A stretch of DNA of 7,322 nucleotides. It comes from Candidatus Methanophagales archaeon ANME-1-THS (lineage in GTDB: Archaea > Halobacteriota > Syntropharchaeia > Alkanophagales > Methanospirareceae). The position numbers and the translations under genes are program-made. Below the pieces are notes generated by a model. The model ran no database searches and was not told the DNA's origin. It saw only the letters and a program-made list of their open reading frames with translations. Of the stretch, positions 1-5,424 are shown piece by piece (position 1 is the stretch's first letter; every line of letters starts with the position of its first letter). The stretch is from positions 4,627 through 11,948 of the forward strand of contig RXIE01000036.1 in the NCBI GenBank assembly GCA_004212135.1. Reading direction: 5' to 3'.

Positions 1-39
1 AAACCCATAAGAAATACTGCTGAGCGATTGAAAATGAAT

Positions 40-1035
40 TCAATAAGGAATCAACAACCCTATAACGCAGAACGGTATCGTCAACGCATACATCGCGAGC
101 ACCGCTTGCTGCTCCGTCATCTTCACGGAGGACGGCAAGACCCATTTCAGTGTCAACCGATTCGGGACGTCGAGCGTGCCATCCGCCCGTACCTTACCGA
201 ACTTCACGATCCGCCACCGCTCGTCCTCAGGATAGAGCCGGTGCATGAGACGCCAGTACACGTACATCAGGAAATTGACGGTATGCGGGATCAACATGAC
301 AAAGCCCGCGACCAGAAAGCCCGAGACGACGATTACAGCACCGAGCGTCGCGCCTAAGGCTAACGAGCCCACATTGCCTTCCAGCACCCGCGCCGGGTAA
401 CGATTATACCAGAGGAAGCCGAGCGTCGCACCGAGCATACCGCTTAGCACGAAAACACCTTCCGAGCCCGCGATCACCATTTTTATGAGCATGAAGAAAA
501 GCAGGATCGCCGAAAGGCCAGATCCCAGTCCATTGAAGCCCGAATGCATATTCACGAGGTTCGCAACGACCATGACATAGAGCGGAACGATGAGCAACAG
601 GTAATAAACGCCAAACTCAAAGCTCCCTAAGAACGGAATCGTCACCAGCGTTGAGCTTATATCAAAGATTAAACGATAGGATAAGAAGAAGAGGAGGACT
701 AATTTCGCTTTCCTACCGACATCTACAAGGTCATCCACCAGCCCAAATGCCGCAAATAAGCCCGCAACGATGAGGATCGCCCAATCCACATCACTTAACT
801 GAAGTGGAACCGAAGCACTGATCGGCAGATGGTCGAAGAGCGTTGCCAGTATGAACACCAGAAGGACCACCGCGACGATTGCAATCCCGCCCTGCGTGGG
901 GACCTCGCGTAAATCCTGCTTGTAACGGTCGATCGTGACCGTGCCGGTCTTATTCAATTTCACGATGAGCCGCGGCATCCCCACCATAACGATCGCGAAG
1001 TTCAGCACGATCAGCGCTGCAATGAGCTCGAGCAT
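40..1035 (-). CDS. UDP-GlcNAc:dolichyl-phosphate GlcNAc-1-phosphotransferase-like membrane protein (GPT/Alg7/AglH type)
   Basis: This 331-residue polytopic membrane protein belongs to glycosyltransferase family 4, with the MraY/WecA/Alg7 enzymes that move a sugar 1-phosphate from a UDP-sugar to a polyprenyl phosphate in the membrane. In archaea this usually starts N-glycan or surface-glycan assembly. Visible family motifs are VPTQGG (46-50), the DD pair followed by K (D101, D102, K111), NMHSGFNGLG (162-171) and GNVGSLALG (220-228). The C-terminal stretch FGKVRADGTLDVPN (279-292) is typical of archaeal/eukaryotic GPT rather than bacterial MraY. Many hydrophobic segments run from residue 1 to 330. 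Two positions are odd: the usual GD of the late motif is GN here (N221), and the usual NGLE is NGLG. Either could alter catalysis or metal binding. The ATG is preceded by a purine tract that includes GGGGAG. The family call is firm; the substrate is inferred. Confidence 0.85.
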   Translation of the reverse strand: MLELIAALIVLNFAIVMVGMPRLIVKLNKTGTVTIDRYKQDLREVPTQGGIAIVAVVLLVFILATLFDHLPISASVPLQLSDVDWAILIVAGLFAAFGLVDDLVDVGRKAKLVLLFFLSYRLIFDISSTLVTIPFLGSFEFGVYYLLLIVPLYVMVVANLVNMHSGFNGLGSGLSAILLFFMLIKMVIAGSEGVFVLSGMLGATLGFLWYNRYPARVLEGNVGSLALGATLGAVIVVSGFLVAGFVMLIPHTVNFLMYVYWRLMHRLYPEDERWRIVKFGKVRADGTLDVPNRLTLKWVLPSSVKMTEQQAVLAMYALTIPFCVIGLLIPY

Positions 1036-1060
1036 TTCTCTCTCTCCCCTCTCTCTCTTT
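1035..1060. repeat. Perfect pyrimidine/purine mirror repeat over the ribosome binding region
   Basis: All 26 bases are C or T on the plus strand and read the same from both ends around the centre between 1047 and 1048: TTT, CT repeats, CCCC, CT repeats, TTT. The minus-strand transcript therefore carries an all-purine (GA)n-GGGG-(AG)n leader that ends at the start codon. Homopurine mirror repeats are the sequence class able to form intramolecular triplex (H-DNA). The same tract supplies the Shine-Dalgarno-like GGGGAG. Confidence 0.75.
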
Positions 1061-1086
1061 TCAGTTCCGCATCTCTCCCTGGATGA

Positions 1087-1093
1087 GTTTTAA
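1087..1093 (-). promoter_or_regulatory. TATA-like box for the GPT-family gene
   Basis: On the minus strand the sequence reads CCTTAAAACTC. A start about 25 bp downstream would give a leader of roughly 30 nt before the ATG at 1035, covering the purine-rich ribosome binding region. It is a weak match to an archaeal TATA box, placed only by position. Confidence 0.35.
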
Positions 1094-1234
1094 GGGCTTC
1101 TACGCTTCAATGCGTCTGTAGTGTACTGCCAGTAAGAACCGAGGAAGATTAGGTAAGTACCTGGTAATAATACTTTCGGTGCGCTCAAAAATATGGTGAG
1201 TCGCATCTGAAGCTGCGTGCATAAAGACCTGAGA

Positions 1235-1253
1235 TACGAACCTGAAGTTCGTA
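1235..1253. promoter_or_regulatory. Operator-like dyad upstream of the PAS gene
   Basis: TACGAACCTGAAGTTCGTA is an inverted repeat centred on G1244, with eight of nine positions paired. Its core, GAACCTGAAGTTCGTACC (1238-1255), recurs with two substitutions at 1824-1841, before the next gene. It ends about 16 bp before a TTTAAAA box, where an archaeal activator next to the BRE/TATA would be expected. Two further CTGA-centred elements lie just upstream, at 1207 and 1229; the one at 1202-1217 is itself an imperfect inverted repeat. Confidence 0.55.
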
Positions 1254-1270
1254 CCCGGAGCACTGCTCCC

Positions 1271-1277
1271 TTTAAAA
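1271..1277 (+). promoter_or_regulatory. TATA-like box for the PAS gene
   Basis: TTTAAAA, with transcription expected to start near 1300. It lies 33 bp from the start of the GAACCTGA core of the upstream dyad, the same distance as in the copy before the gene at 1906. Confidence 0.45.
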
Positions 1278-1361
1278 AGAGCCCGCGCCTATCCTATCCA
1301 TGCTGTGGCCAGTACAGAGGCAAAAGTACCTCAAGTGTGTGGAGGGAGCGCTAAAAAAAAA

Positions 1362-1814
1362 ATGTGGCACGAGCTGGCGAGTGTAAAACCTTTGCAGGGA
1401 CCGAACGTGAAAGTGGTCGTTGAAATCCTGCTTTCGCATGACGAGATCGAGCGGCTGAGGTTGCGTGAGTCAAGAGAAGAAAACCGCTCACTCTTCCAGC
1501 AAGCCCAGGATCCGATGTACCTCGTCGAGCCACATACAAAACGTGTCCTCAAAGCAAATCAGGCATTCCTCGCTCGACTCGGGTACACCGCCGAAGAAGC
1601 CGAGCGCCTCACACTCTCTGAGCTCATCGCATCCAATGATATGCAGAAGATCGAAATGGATATCCAGCGGATCATGGCGTCCGGAGAAGAGATCACAACC
1701 GAGCAGGTCTGGCGACGGAAGGATGGAACACTGATAGATCTCCAGGTCACTATGAGCGTGATTCAATATGGAAGAAGGAGCAAGGTGTTTGGACTGGCTT
1801 CCGAAGACAAATAA
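1362..1814 (+). CDS. Stand-alone PAS-domain protein
   Basis: From the ATG at 1362 this is a 150-residue protein. Residues 25-42 look like a charged signalling helix (HDEIERLRLRESREENR), followed by a single PAS fold at about 41-146. The PAS pattern is clear: FQQAQDPMYLVEP, then ANQAFLARLGYTAEEAE, then EEITTEQVWRRKDGTLIDLQV and a final strand ending GLASEDK, where many PAS domains have a GxxRDIT-like end. No histidine kinase, GGDEF or HTH domain follows, so it probably acts as a sensor or interaction module for a separate partner. Its ligand cannot be predicted. The start is uncertain. A GTG at 1305 would add 19 residues but has no ribosome binding site, whereas GGAGGGAG (1341-1348) sits 13 nt before the ATG at 1362. 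A run of ten A's (1353-1362) also lies there. The next gene shares its promoter element. Confidence 0.8.
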   Translation: MWHELASVKPLQGPNVKVVVEILLSHDEIERLRLRESREENRSLFQQAQDPMYLVEPHTKRVLKANQAFLARLGYTAEEAERLTLSELIASNDMQKIEMDIQRIMASGEEITTEQVWRRKDGTLIDLQVTMSVIQYGRRSKVFGLASEDK

Positions 1815-1823
1815 CGCAAAAAA

Positions 1824-1842
1824 GAACCTGAGGTCCGTACCA
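1824..1842. promoter_or_regulatory. Second copy of the dyad-like site, upstream of the small gene at 1906
   Basis: GAACCTGAGGTCCGTACC repeats the PAS-gene site with two transitions (A to G, T to C). The outer symmetry is poorer here, but ACCTGAGGT forms an intact inner dyad. The following TTTAAAA box is again exactly 33 bp from the first base of the core, so spacing as well as sequence is conserved. This suggests one regulator controls both genes. Confidence 0.5.
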
Positions 1843-1856
1843 CAAGTAGTGCATGT

Positions 1857-1863
1857 TTTAAAA
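1857..1863 (+). promoter_or_regulatory. TATA-like box for the small winged-helix gene at 1906
   Basis: TTTAAAA within TGTTTTAAAAGC. A start some 25 bp downstream, near 1885, leaves a leader of about 20 nt before the ATG at 1906. That leader contains no Shine-Dalgarno sequence. Confidence 0.45.
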
Positions 1864-1905
1864 GCTAAGCGCGTCAAGAAGTGAATAGCCTGAACTCACC
1901 AAACG

Positions 1906-2133
1906 ATGAAGAAAGATAGCGCAGAGGAGCACTTGAAGCTCCAGGCGATTCTGCATATCTTGGAAGATCGGTATCCTCATGCAGTCTCAGGGCTTGAGAT
2001 CGCATCGCTCGTTGACCTTTCCGCAGAGAAAGTAGGGTCCTTTCTGGGGTTCCTCGCTAAATATTCCTTTATTACCTACAACGAGACGGAAAAAACAGCT
2101 CTTATTCGCGCTGATTTCTCCGCACTCGAATAA
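1906..2133 (+). CDS. Small winged-helix-like DNA-binding protein (paralogue of the 2292 gene)
   Basis: This 75-residue protein is one helix-turn-helix/wing unit. Helices cover about 8-20 and 29-36, with a likely recognition helix in LSAEKVGSFLGFLAKYSF (38-55), then a beta wing built from ITYNETEKTALI (56-67). It aligns with the C-terminal 60 residues of the protein encoded at 2292: about 34 identities, with a two-residue insertion (SG) here. Shared blocks are ILED, EIAS, LSAEKV, AKY and KTA. No effector domain is present, so it is either a minimal regulator or a partner for another protein such as the neighbouring PAS protein. The ATG has no clear ribosome binding site, unlike its paralogue. 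No precise target can be named; the wHTH assignment rests on the pattern, not on a search. Confidence 0.75.
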   Translation: MKKDSAEEHLKLQAILHILEDRYPHAVSGLEIASLVDLSAEKVGSFLGFLAKYSFITYNETEKTALIRADFSALE

Positions 2134-2165
2134 ATACGAAACAGGATTTCAAAATTGCATCAAAA

Positions 2166-2185
2166 AATGCCACTCGTTTGGCATT
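2166..2185 (+). terminator. Possible terminator hairpin after the gene at 1906
   Basis: AATGCCA and TGGCATT form a perfect 7-bp stem around a 6-nt loop (CTCGTT), followed by ATCTTTTC. It lies 33 nt after the stop codon at 2133. The T run is short and archaeal termination depends mainly on T tracts, so the role is tentative. Confidence 0.4.
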
Positions 2186-2227
2186 ATCTTTTCAATATCC
2201 GCAATAAAAATTGAGCACATGAAAAGC

Positions 2228-2251
2228 TATTTAAGCGATCGACCGCGATCG
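2228..2251 (+). promoter_or_regulatory. TATA box with a CGATCG dyad, promoter of the gene at 2292
   Basis: GAAAAGC followed by TATTTAA (2228-2234) resembles a BRE plus TATA box, giving a start near 2255. Directly downstream, CGATCG occurs twice (2236-2241 and 2246-2251) with a 4-bp gap. The copies are therefore about one helical turn apart and act as both a direct and an inverted repeat. A protein bound between TATA box and start site would be expected to block transcription, so a repressor operator, perhaps autoregulatory, is the simplest reading. Confidence 0.5.
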
Positions 2252-2291
2252 TTGAATAACAGGTGAACTCCCCGAGGAGGTGAGCGGTCAA

Positions 2292-2576
2292 ATGGAACAT
2301 GTCGCCATAACGGCTAAAGCAAAACCATTCGGGTTGTTCCAGCTCGAACAAGGAATAAAGGATGGGACAGATCGCACGCCGAGATGGGATGATGCGATCA
2401 TAGATATCCTGGAAGATGAGCATCCCCATTCCATCGCTGAGATCGCGTCAATGGTGAACCTTTCAGCGGAGAAGGTCCAGCATGTCGTTCGCTTCATGGC
2501 TAAATATGACCTGATACGCTACGATGAGGAGTGCAAAACCGCGGTTATCTGCGATGATTTCCGCGCGCTCAGGTAA
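2292..2576 (+). CDS. Small winged-helix-like DNA-binding protein with N-terminal extension
   Basis: This is a 94-residue protein. The first 30 residues (MEHVAITAKAKPFGLFQLEQ onwards) are a short extension of unknown role. Residues 33-94 form a winged-helix-like unit: WDDAIIDILEDEHPH, EIASMVNLSAEKVQHVVRFMAKYDLI for the HTH, then a wing ending KTAVICDDFRAL. It is a close paralogue of the 75-residue protein encoded at 1906. The ATG at 2292 is chosen because GAGGAGGTGA (2274-2283) sits 8 nt before it. A GTG at 2280 lies inside that ribosome binding site and is unlikely to be used. The gene has its own TATA box and dyad. Its 3' end overlaps the convergent gene at 2569 by 8 bp, so the two transcripts would be antisense at their ends. 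Confidence 0.78.
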   Translation: MEHVAITAKAKPFGLFQLEQGIKDGTDRTPRWDDAIIDILEDEHPHSIAEIASMVNLSAEKVQHVVRFMAKYDLIRYDEECKTAVICDDFRALR

Positions 2577-2865
2577 CTAACTGCTCCTTCACATTCTGGT
2601 AATCACGCAGAAATTCACGCCCCTTTTCCGTGATCCGGTACTCACCATGAATCTGCTCTATCAGTCCTATCTCCATCAAATACGTGAGATACCTCTCGAT
2701 CCGGGTGAAATTAATATTCGCCTTATACACCAGTTCTGTCTTCTTAGCTCCTTTCAGAGTGGCTGAAAGGATATCCGCAATGATCTCCAATTTACCTCGT
2801 CGCTCTTTAAATCGCCACTTCAAACTCTTCTTTAAACCTTCTTCAAGAGCATCTTCGAGTGGCAT
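2569..2865 (-). CDS. HTH_45-type winged-helix transcriptional regulator
   Basis: This 98-residue protein matches the archaeal HTH_45 winged-helix pattern. It has a basic N-terminus with KWRFKERRGKLEIIADIL (16-33), TLKGAKKTELVYKANINFTRIERYLTYLMEIGLIEQ for the HTH and following helix, then a wing with EYRITEKGREFLRDYQNVKE at the C-terminus. Such proteins are small DNA-binding regulators common in methanogens and relatives, usually with unknown targets. The only usable start is the ATG at 2865, but the strong AGGAGGAT (2890-2883) is about 17 nt from it, further than usual. A good TATA box lies at 2931-2941. A decayed copy of the same gene lies upstream on the same strand (3009-3130), and the 3' end overlaps the gene at 2292. 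Confidence 0.82.
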   Translation of the reverse strand: MPLEDALEEGLKKSLKWRFKERRGKLEIIADILSATLKGAKKTELVYKANINFTRIERYLTYLMEIGLIEQIHGEYRITEKGREFLRDYQNVKEQLVT

Positions 2866-2930
2866 GGTTGAACGAGACTTTAATCCTCCTCAAAGTTTCC
2901 TTTATGTATCTATCTTCTATTGAGATGAAG

Positions 2931-2941
2931 GGTTATAAAAA
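2931..2941 (-). promoter_or_regulatory. TATA box of the HTH_45 regulator
   Basis: The minus strand reads TTTTTATAACC, a good archaeal TATA box. A transcription start near 2910 gives a leader of about 45 nt that includes the AGGAGGAT ribosome binding sequence. Confidence 0.55.
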
Positions 2942-3008
2942 GATTGTTCTCATTCATTGGAGCGCGAGAAAAGAACTTACCACAGGCACATCGGATTGAC
3001 CGCATCTT

Positions 3009-3130
3009 CATCTGCGGGTAATCGCGCAGTGCAGAAATGCTCCTCACTTATCATATATCCACTCCTCTCCATTGAGCTGCTCTATCAATCCTATCTCCAT
3101 CAACAAAGAGAGATATTTCTCCTGCTGTGA
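3009..3130 (-). pseudogene. Degraded remnant of a second HTH_45 winged-helix gene
   Basis: About 43 of 53 bases at 3069-3121 match the intact regulator at 2645-2697. On the minus strand the remnant reads EKYLSLLMEIGLIEQLNGE, against ERYLTYLMEIGLIEQIHGE in the intact protein, then meets a TGA stop near 3047. After small indels that shift the frame, an LRDY match reappears (about 3015-3026). The N-terminal half and its start are missing; the remnant runs up to the moeA stop codon at 3161. It is best read as a tandem duplicate, the upstream copy of which has decayed. Nothing suggests it is still translated as a regulator. Confidence 0.75.
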
Positions 3131-3143
3131 CAACTTTGTATCA

Positions 3144-3155
3144 GCATGAGCATGC
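3144..3155. other. Short palindrome after moeA
   Basis: GCATG AG CATGC is a 12-bp dyad 6 nt beyond the moeA stop codon. A hairpin is possible, but the 2-nt loop is too tight and no T tract follows, so a terminator role is not supported. Confidence 0.2.
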
Positions 3156-3160
3156 AGGGT

Positions 3161-4462
3161 TCACCACGAGCTATACTCAGTCACCTCGACCAGCTCGCCC
3201 GCTTCAATCCCTTCTTTATGTTCCGGTATAATAACAAATCCGTCCGACCGGGTCATGCTGGATAGGATGCCCGAGCCCGTTGCACGAACCGGCTCTGCAG
3301 AATACCCGCGATCAGTGCGATGCAGCTTGACCCGCACAAAATCAGTTCTCCCCACTGCGGACGGGATCTTATGGCTCGCATGGGCAAGAATCGTGATGCG
3401 GGCATCCTTCACACCGTGCATTGCAGACAAAAATGGTCGAACGAGTAATTCAAATGCGGCTATCGTCGCTACGGGATAGCCCGGGAGAAGAAATACCGGC
3501 TTGCTATGCTTGCTATTTATCATCCCGAACCCGGTCGGTTCGCCCGGCCGAATCGCGACACCATGAAATAGCAGTTCTCCTAATTCCTCGACGGCATCCG
3601 CGAGGTAATCTCGGGTGCCCACTGAACTCCCGCCACTCACGAATAATACCGCGTACTCGTCACACGATGACCAAAGTGCGTTCTTTACCGCTTCGTACCG
3701 GTCAGGTACAATACCCATGCGATGTGGGTTCGCAATCGGTTGGGTCAACGCCGCAAGCGTATAGCTATTTGCATCCGCGATCTTCTGGTGCCGTGTCCTC
3801 TGCTCGTGCCCGGGTGATTGGACCGCCGACGGGTCGATCAGCTCGTCGCCCGTGGCTATAATGCCTATCTCCGCTCGCTTATAGACCCTCACGGTTCGTT
3901 GAAAAAGCGATGCGAGCATCCCGAGGTCATGAGCCCGGAGGATCTTGCCTGCATGCAGCACCACTTCGCCCTTCTTCACATCTTCTCCTTTTAAAGAGAC
4001 ATTTTTTCCCGGCGTTACCGGTTTGAAGAGCTCCACAAGATCCTCTCGTTGTTTGGTATATTCCAGCATAATAACCGCGTTGGTGCCCTTTGGCAATGGC
4101 ATTCCGGTTGCGATCGGGAAGCATTCGCCCGCCGCTACCTCGACCGCTTCCTCCGCTTCTTCTTCTTCTTCTTCTTCTTCTCCTTCTTCCTTTTGCCCGC
4201 CGCGCTCGACCGAGCTTCTTGTGAGTCTCAACATGACGGGCTTATCGGGTGATGCGCCAAACGAGTCCTCGCCTCGAATCGCATAGCCATCCATCGCAGC
4301 CCGATCAAACGGTGGGCTATCAATCGGCGACCGAATATCTTCTGCGAGCACACGGTTCAAGGCATCCTCGAATCTGATCTCCTCGATTGCCATCCTCGGT
4401 ACATGCCGTAACACCGTTTGTAATGCCTTTTCCCATGAAATAAGCGTGCGAAACAGTTTCAT
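3161..4462 (-). CDS. moeA: Molybdopterin molybdenumtransferase MoeA
   Basis: This 433-residue MoeA-family enzyme inserts molybdate (or tungstate in many archaea) into adenylylated molybdopterin, the last step of cofactor synthesis, in the cytoplasm. Family landmarks in order are LISWEKAL (7-14), PPFDRAAMDGYA (50-61), FPIATGMPLPKGTNAV (115-130), GEDVKKGEV (159-167), ATGDEL (203-208), IADANS (228-233), SGGSSVGTRDY (276-286), RPGEPTGFG (305-313), LPGYPVAT (326-333) and a C-terminal MoeA_C domain (about 355-430). The length is near the family norm, apart from a glutamate-rich insertion at 91-108 encoded by (GAA)8. The MKLF-LIS start matches archaeal MoeA proteins. The leader has only a weak AGGT; CTATAAC at 4491-4497 may serve as TATA box. 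Its upstream neighbours are PIN-domain genes, which suggest no functional link. Confidence 0.93.
   Translation of the reverse strand: MKLFRTLISWEKALQTVLRHVPRMAIEEIRFEDALNRVLAEDIRSPIDSPPFDRAAMDGYAIRGEDSFGASPDKPVMLRLTRSSVERGGQKEEGEEEEEEEEAEEAVEVAAGECFPIATGMPLPKGTNAVIMLEYTKQREDLVELFKPVTPGKNVSLKGEDVKKGEVVLHAGKILRAHDLGMLASLFQRTVRVYKRAEIGIIATGDELIDPSAVQSPGHEQRTRHQKIADANSYTLAALTQPIANPHRMGIVPDRYEAVKNALWSSCDEYAVLFVSGGSSVGTRDYLADAVEELGELLFHGVAIRPGEPTGFGMINSKHSKPVFLLPGYPVATIAAFELLVRPFLSAMHGVKDARITILAHASHKIPSAVGRTDFVRVKLHRTDRGYSAEPVRATGSGILSSMTRSDGFVIIPEHKEGIEAGELVEVTEYSSW
4157..4180. repeat. (TTC)8 / (GAA)8 microsatellite inside moeA
   Basis: Eight perfect TTC triplets on the plus strand encode eight consecutive glutamates in MoeA. 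Flanking imperfect triplets (CTC, CTT, TCC) extend the acidic patch to about 18 residues. As the unit is a codon, slippage would change protein length without breaking the frame. Confidence 0.9.
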
Positions 4463-4543
4463 ATTATATACCTGAGCCCCTCACTTTCCTGTTATAGACA
4501 GAACGAGGTAAAGTTGTATGCTCCCTAGCCGGCTTTGTATCTG

Positions 4544-4807
4544 TCATCCCAGGGGGATTCTTTTCAACCCTTGCACCCTATCAAAAGCGGAATCATCCGA
4601 GAAGAGAGCACCGTCAACTGCTAAAGCTGAAGCGGCAATCAGGCTGTCAAAGTAGCTCAAACCCGCTTTTTCTTCAATTTCCGCTTGCCTGATGAATAAA
4701 TCGCTCTTCATCGTGCGGACTTCTTTAAGCTTTCTGCTCTCAGATATCTGCTTTATCGCGGCCATTGCCGATGCGATCTCCTTTGTACTTCTACTCCTCG
4801 CCCTCAA
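4544..4807 (-). CDS. Truncated PIN-domain (VapC-like) protein, probable remnant
   Basis: These 87 residues match the C-terminal part of VapC-like PIN ribonucleases. The diagnostic stretch is AGLSYFDSLIAASALAVDGA (48-67) followed by LFSDDSAFDRVQGLKRIPLG, holding the third and fourth acidic metal ligands (D54 and D71/D72). The first strand with its catalytic Asp is missing. The in-frame sequence upstream contains EEYRQIV, which may be the helix bearing the second acidic residue, but it has no ATG/GTG/TTG before a stop at 4877-4879, beyond the 3' end of the neighbouring PIN gene. The TTG at 4807 is the longest start; an ATG at about 4765, after AAGGAGAT, is an alternative. No antitoxin gene is next to it. 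It is probably inactive, left after deletion of its front half, although an unusual short product cannot be excluded. Confidence 0.6.
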   Translation of the reverse strand: MRARSRSTKEIASAMAAIKQISESRKLKEVRTMKSDLFIRQAEIEEKAGLSYFDSLIAASALAVDGALFSDDSAFDRVQGLKRIPLG

Positions 4808-4829
4808 AACGATTTGCCGGTATTCCTCG

Positions 4830-5354
4830 TTAACCGCTCTCCTCCAATCGATTCCTGCCCCGCAAATACACGGTCGTTACGCCCGCGCGTGACAATTTCG
4901 TCCTCAAGATCTCATCGTTGGTAAGTACCGCTGCCTTTCGCTTCACAGCTAACGCGGCAATACGCTCATCCGTGTCCCGCTGTCCTTCCTCCTCCTCCGC
5001 TTCTTTTTCTTCTTCTATCAAGATTCTGCAGCTCAAAATATCGCCCGGTTGCTGCTCCGGGGTATCAGTATACATGCGTAATAACAAATACCCGACATTT
5101 GCCGCTATTTTATCCTTACCCTTCAATCCCGTGCTCTGTCTGAGCCGATCCAGCTCCTTCAGGACCACCCCCGGCACTATGATCTCCAGATATCCCAGTC
5201 TCGTCAGCTCGTCAAAGATATCCACTTTGAATTCACCGGGTATAAGCAGTGCATTCGTGTCCACAATCACGGTCTTACCTGAAGTTCTCTCTTTTCCCGT
5301 TCCTGCAGGTGATTTCGTCTTGCTCATCTCTTCTTTACCACGGTGAAGTTCCAT
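4830..5354 (-). CDS. PIN-domain protein, Fcf1/VapC9-like putative ribonuclease
   Basis: This 174-residue protein has a complete PIN fold. TVIVDTNALLIPGEFKVDIF (28-47) carries the first Asp (D32) and VVLKELDRL (63-71) the Glu (E67). DTDERIAALAV (127-137) and VLTNDEIL (143-150) supply D129 and D147. The C-terminal TVYLRGRNRLEESG is typical of the archaeal group related to eukaryotic Fcf1/Utp24, for which a role in rRNA processing is suspected. Activity on RNA is inferred from the four acidic residues. An acidic insertion, IEEEKEAEEEEG (113-124), lies before the third ligand. The first 27 residues are polar and probably disordered. The ATG at 5354 has no ribosome binding site; Met10 is an alternative. 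The open frame continues upstream to 5432 without a usual start codon. A TATA box lies at 5416-5424. Confidence 0.82.
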   Translation of the reverse strand: MELHRGKEEMSKTKSPAGTGKERTSGKTVIVDTNALLIPGEFKVDIFDELTRLGYLEIIVPGVVLKELDRLRQSTGLKGKDKIAANVGYLLLRMYTDTPEQQPGDILSCRILIEEEKEAEEEEGQRDTDERIAALAVKRKAAVLTNDEILRTKLSRAGVTTVYLRGRNRLEESG

Positions 5355-5415
5355 CAGCGCCTGAATGAGGGGGATTGTGAGTATGGTCTCTGGTAATTGC
5401 TCAATATCCTCTGGG

Positions 5416-5424
5416 TTATAAATA
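5416..5424 (-). promoter_or_regulatory. TATA box of the PIN-domain gene
   Basis: The minus strand reads TATTTATAA within GTATTTATAACCC, close to the archaeal consensus. A start near 5394 would leave a leader of about 40 nt before the ATG at 5354 and give the PIN gene a promoter separate from mutL. Confidence 0.5.

Noticed and set aside
1488..1877. 129-residue minus-strand open frame opposite the PAS gene
   Set aside because: The PAS pattern on the plus strand is clear, and this frame is antisense and Cys/Ser-rich.
1889..1900. Possible third copy of the CCTGAA site before the gene at 1906
   Set aside because: Only a short TGAACTC-like core matches, the flanks and spacing do not, and a similar fragment near 2264 shows it is a weak match.
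2971..3014. Zinc-ribbon-like CACGK reading on the minus strand after the regulator remnant
   Set aside because: It has only one CxC pair and no start of its own, and it lies in decayed sequence, so it is probably chance.
3421..3861. 146-residue plus-strand open frame opposite moeA
   Set aside because: It lies wholly opposite conserved MoeA motifs and has arginine/serine-rich shadow composition.
4544..5354. Toxin-antitoxin pair formed by the two adjacent minus-strand genes
   Set aside because: Both are PIN-domain proteins, one truncated; no antitoxin-like DNA-binding gene sits next to either.
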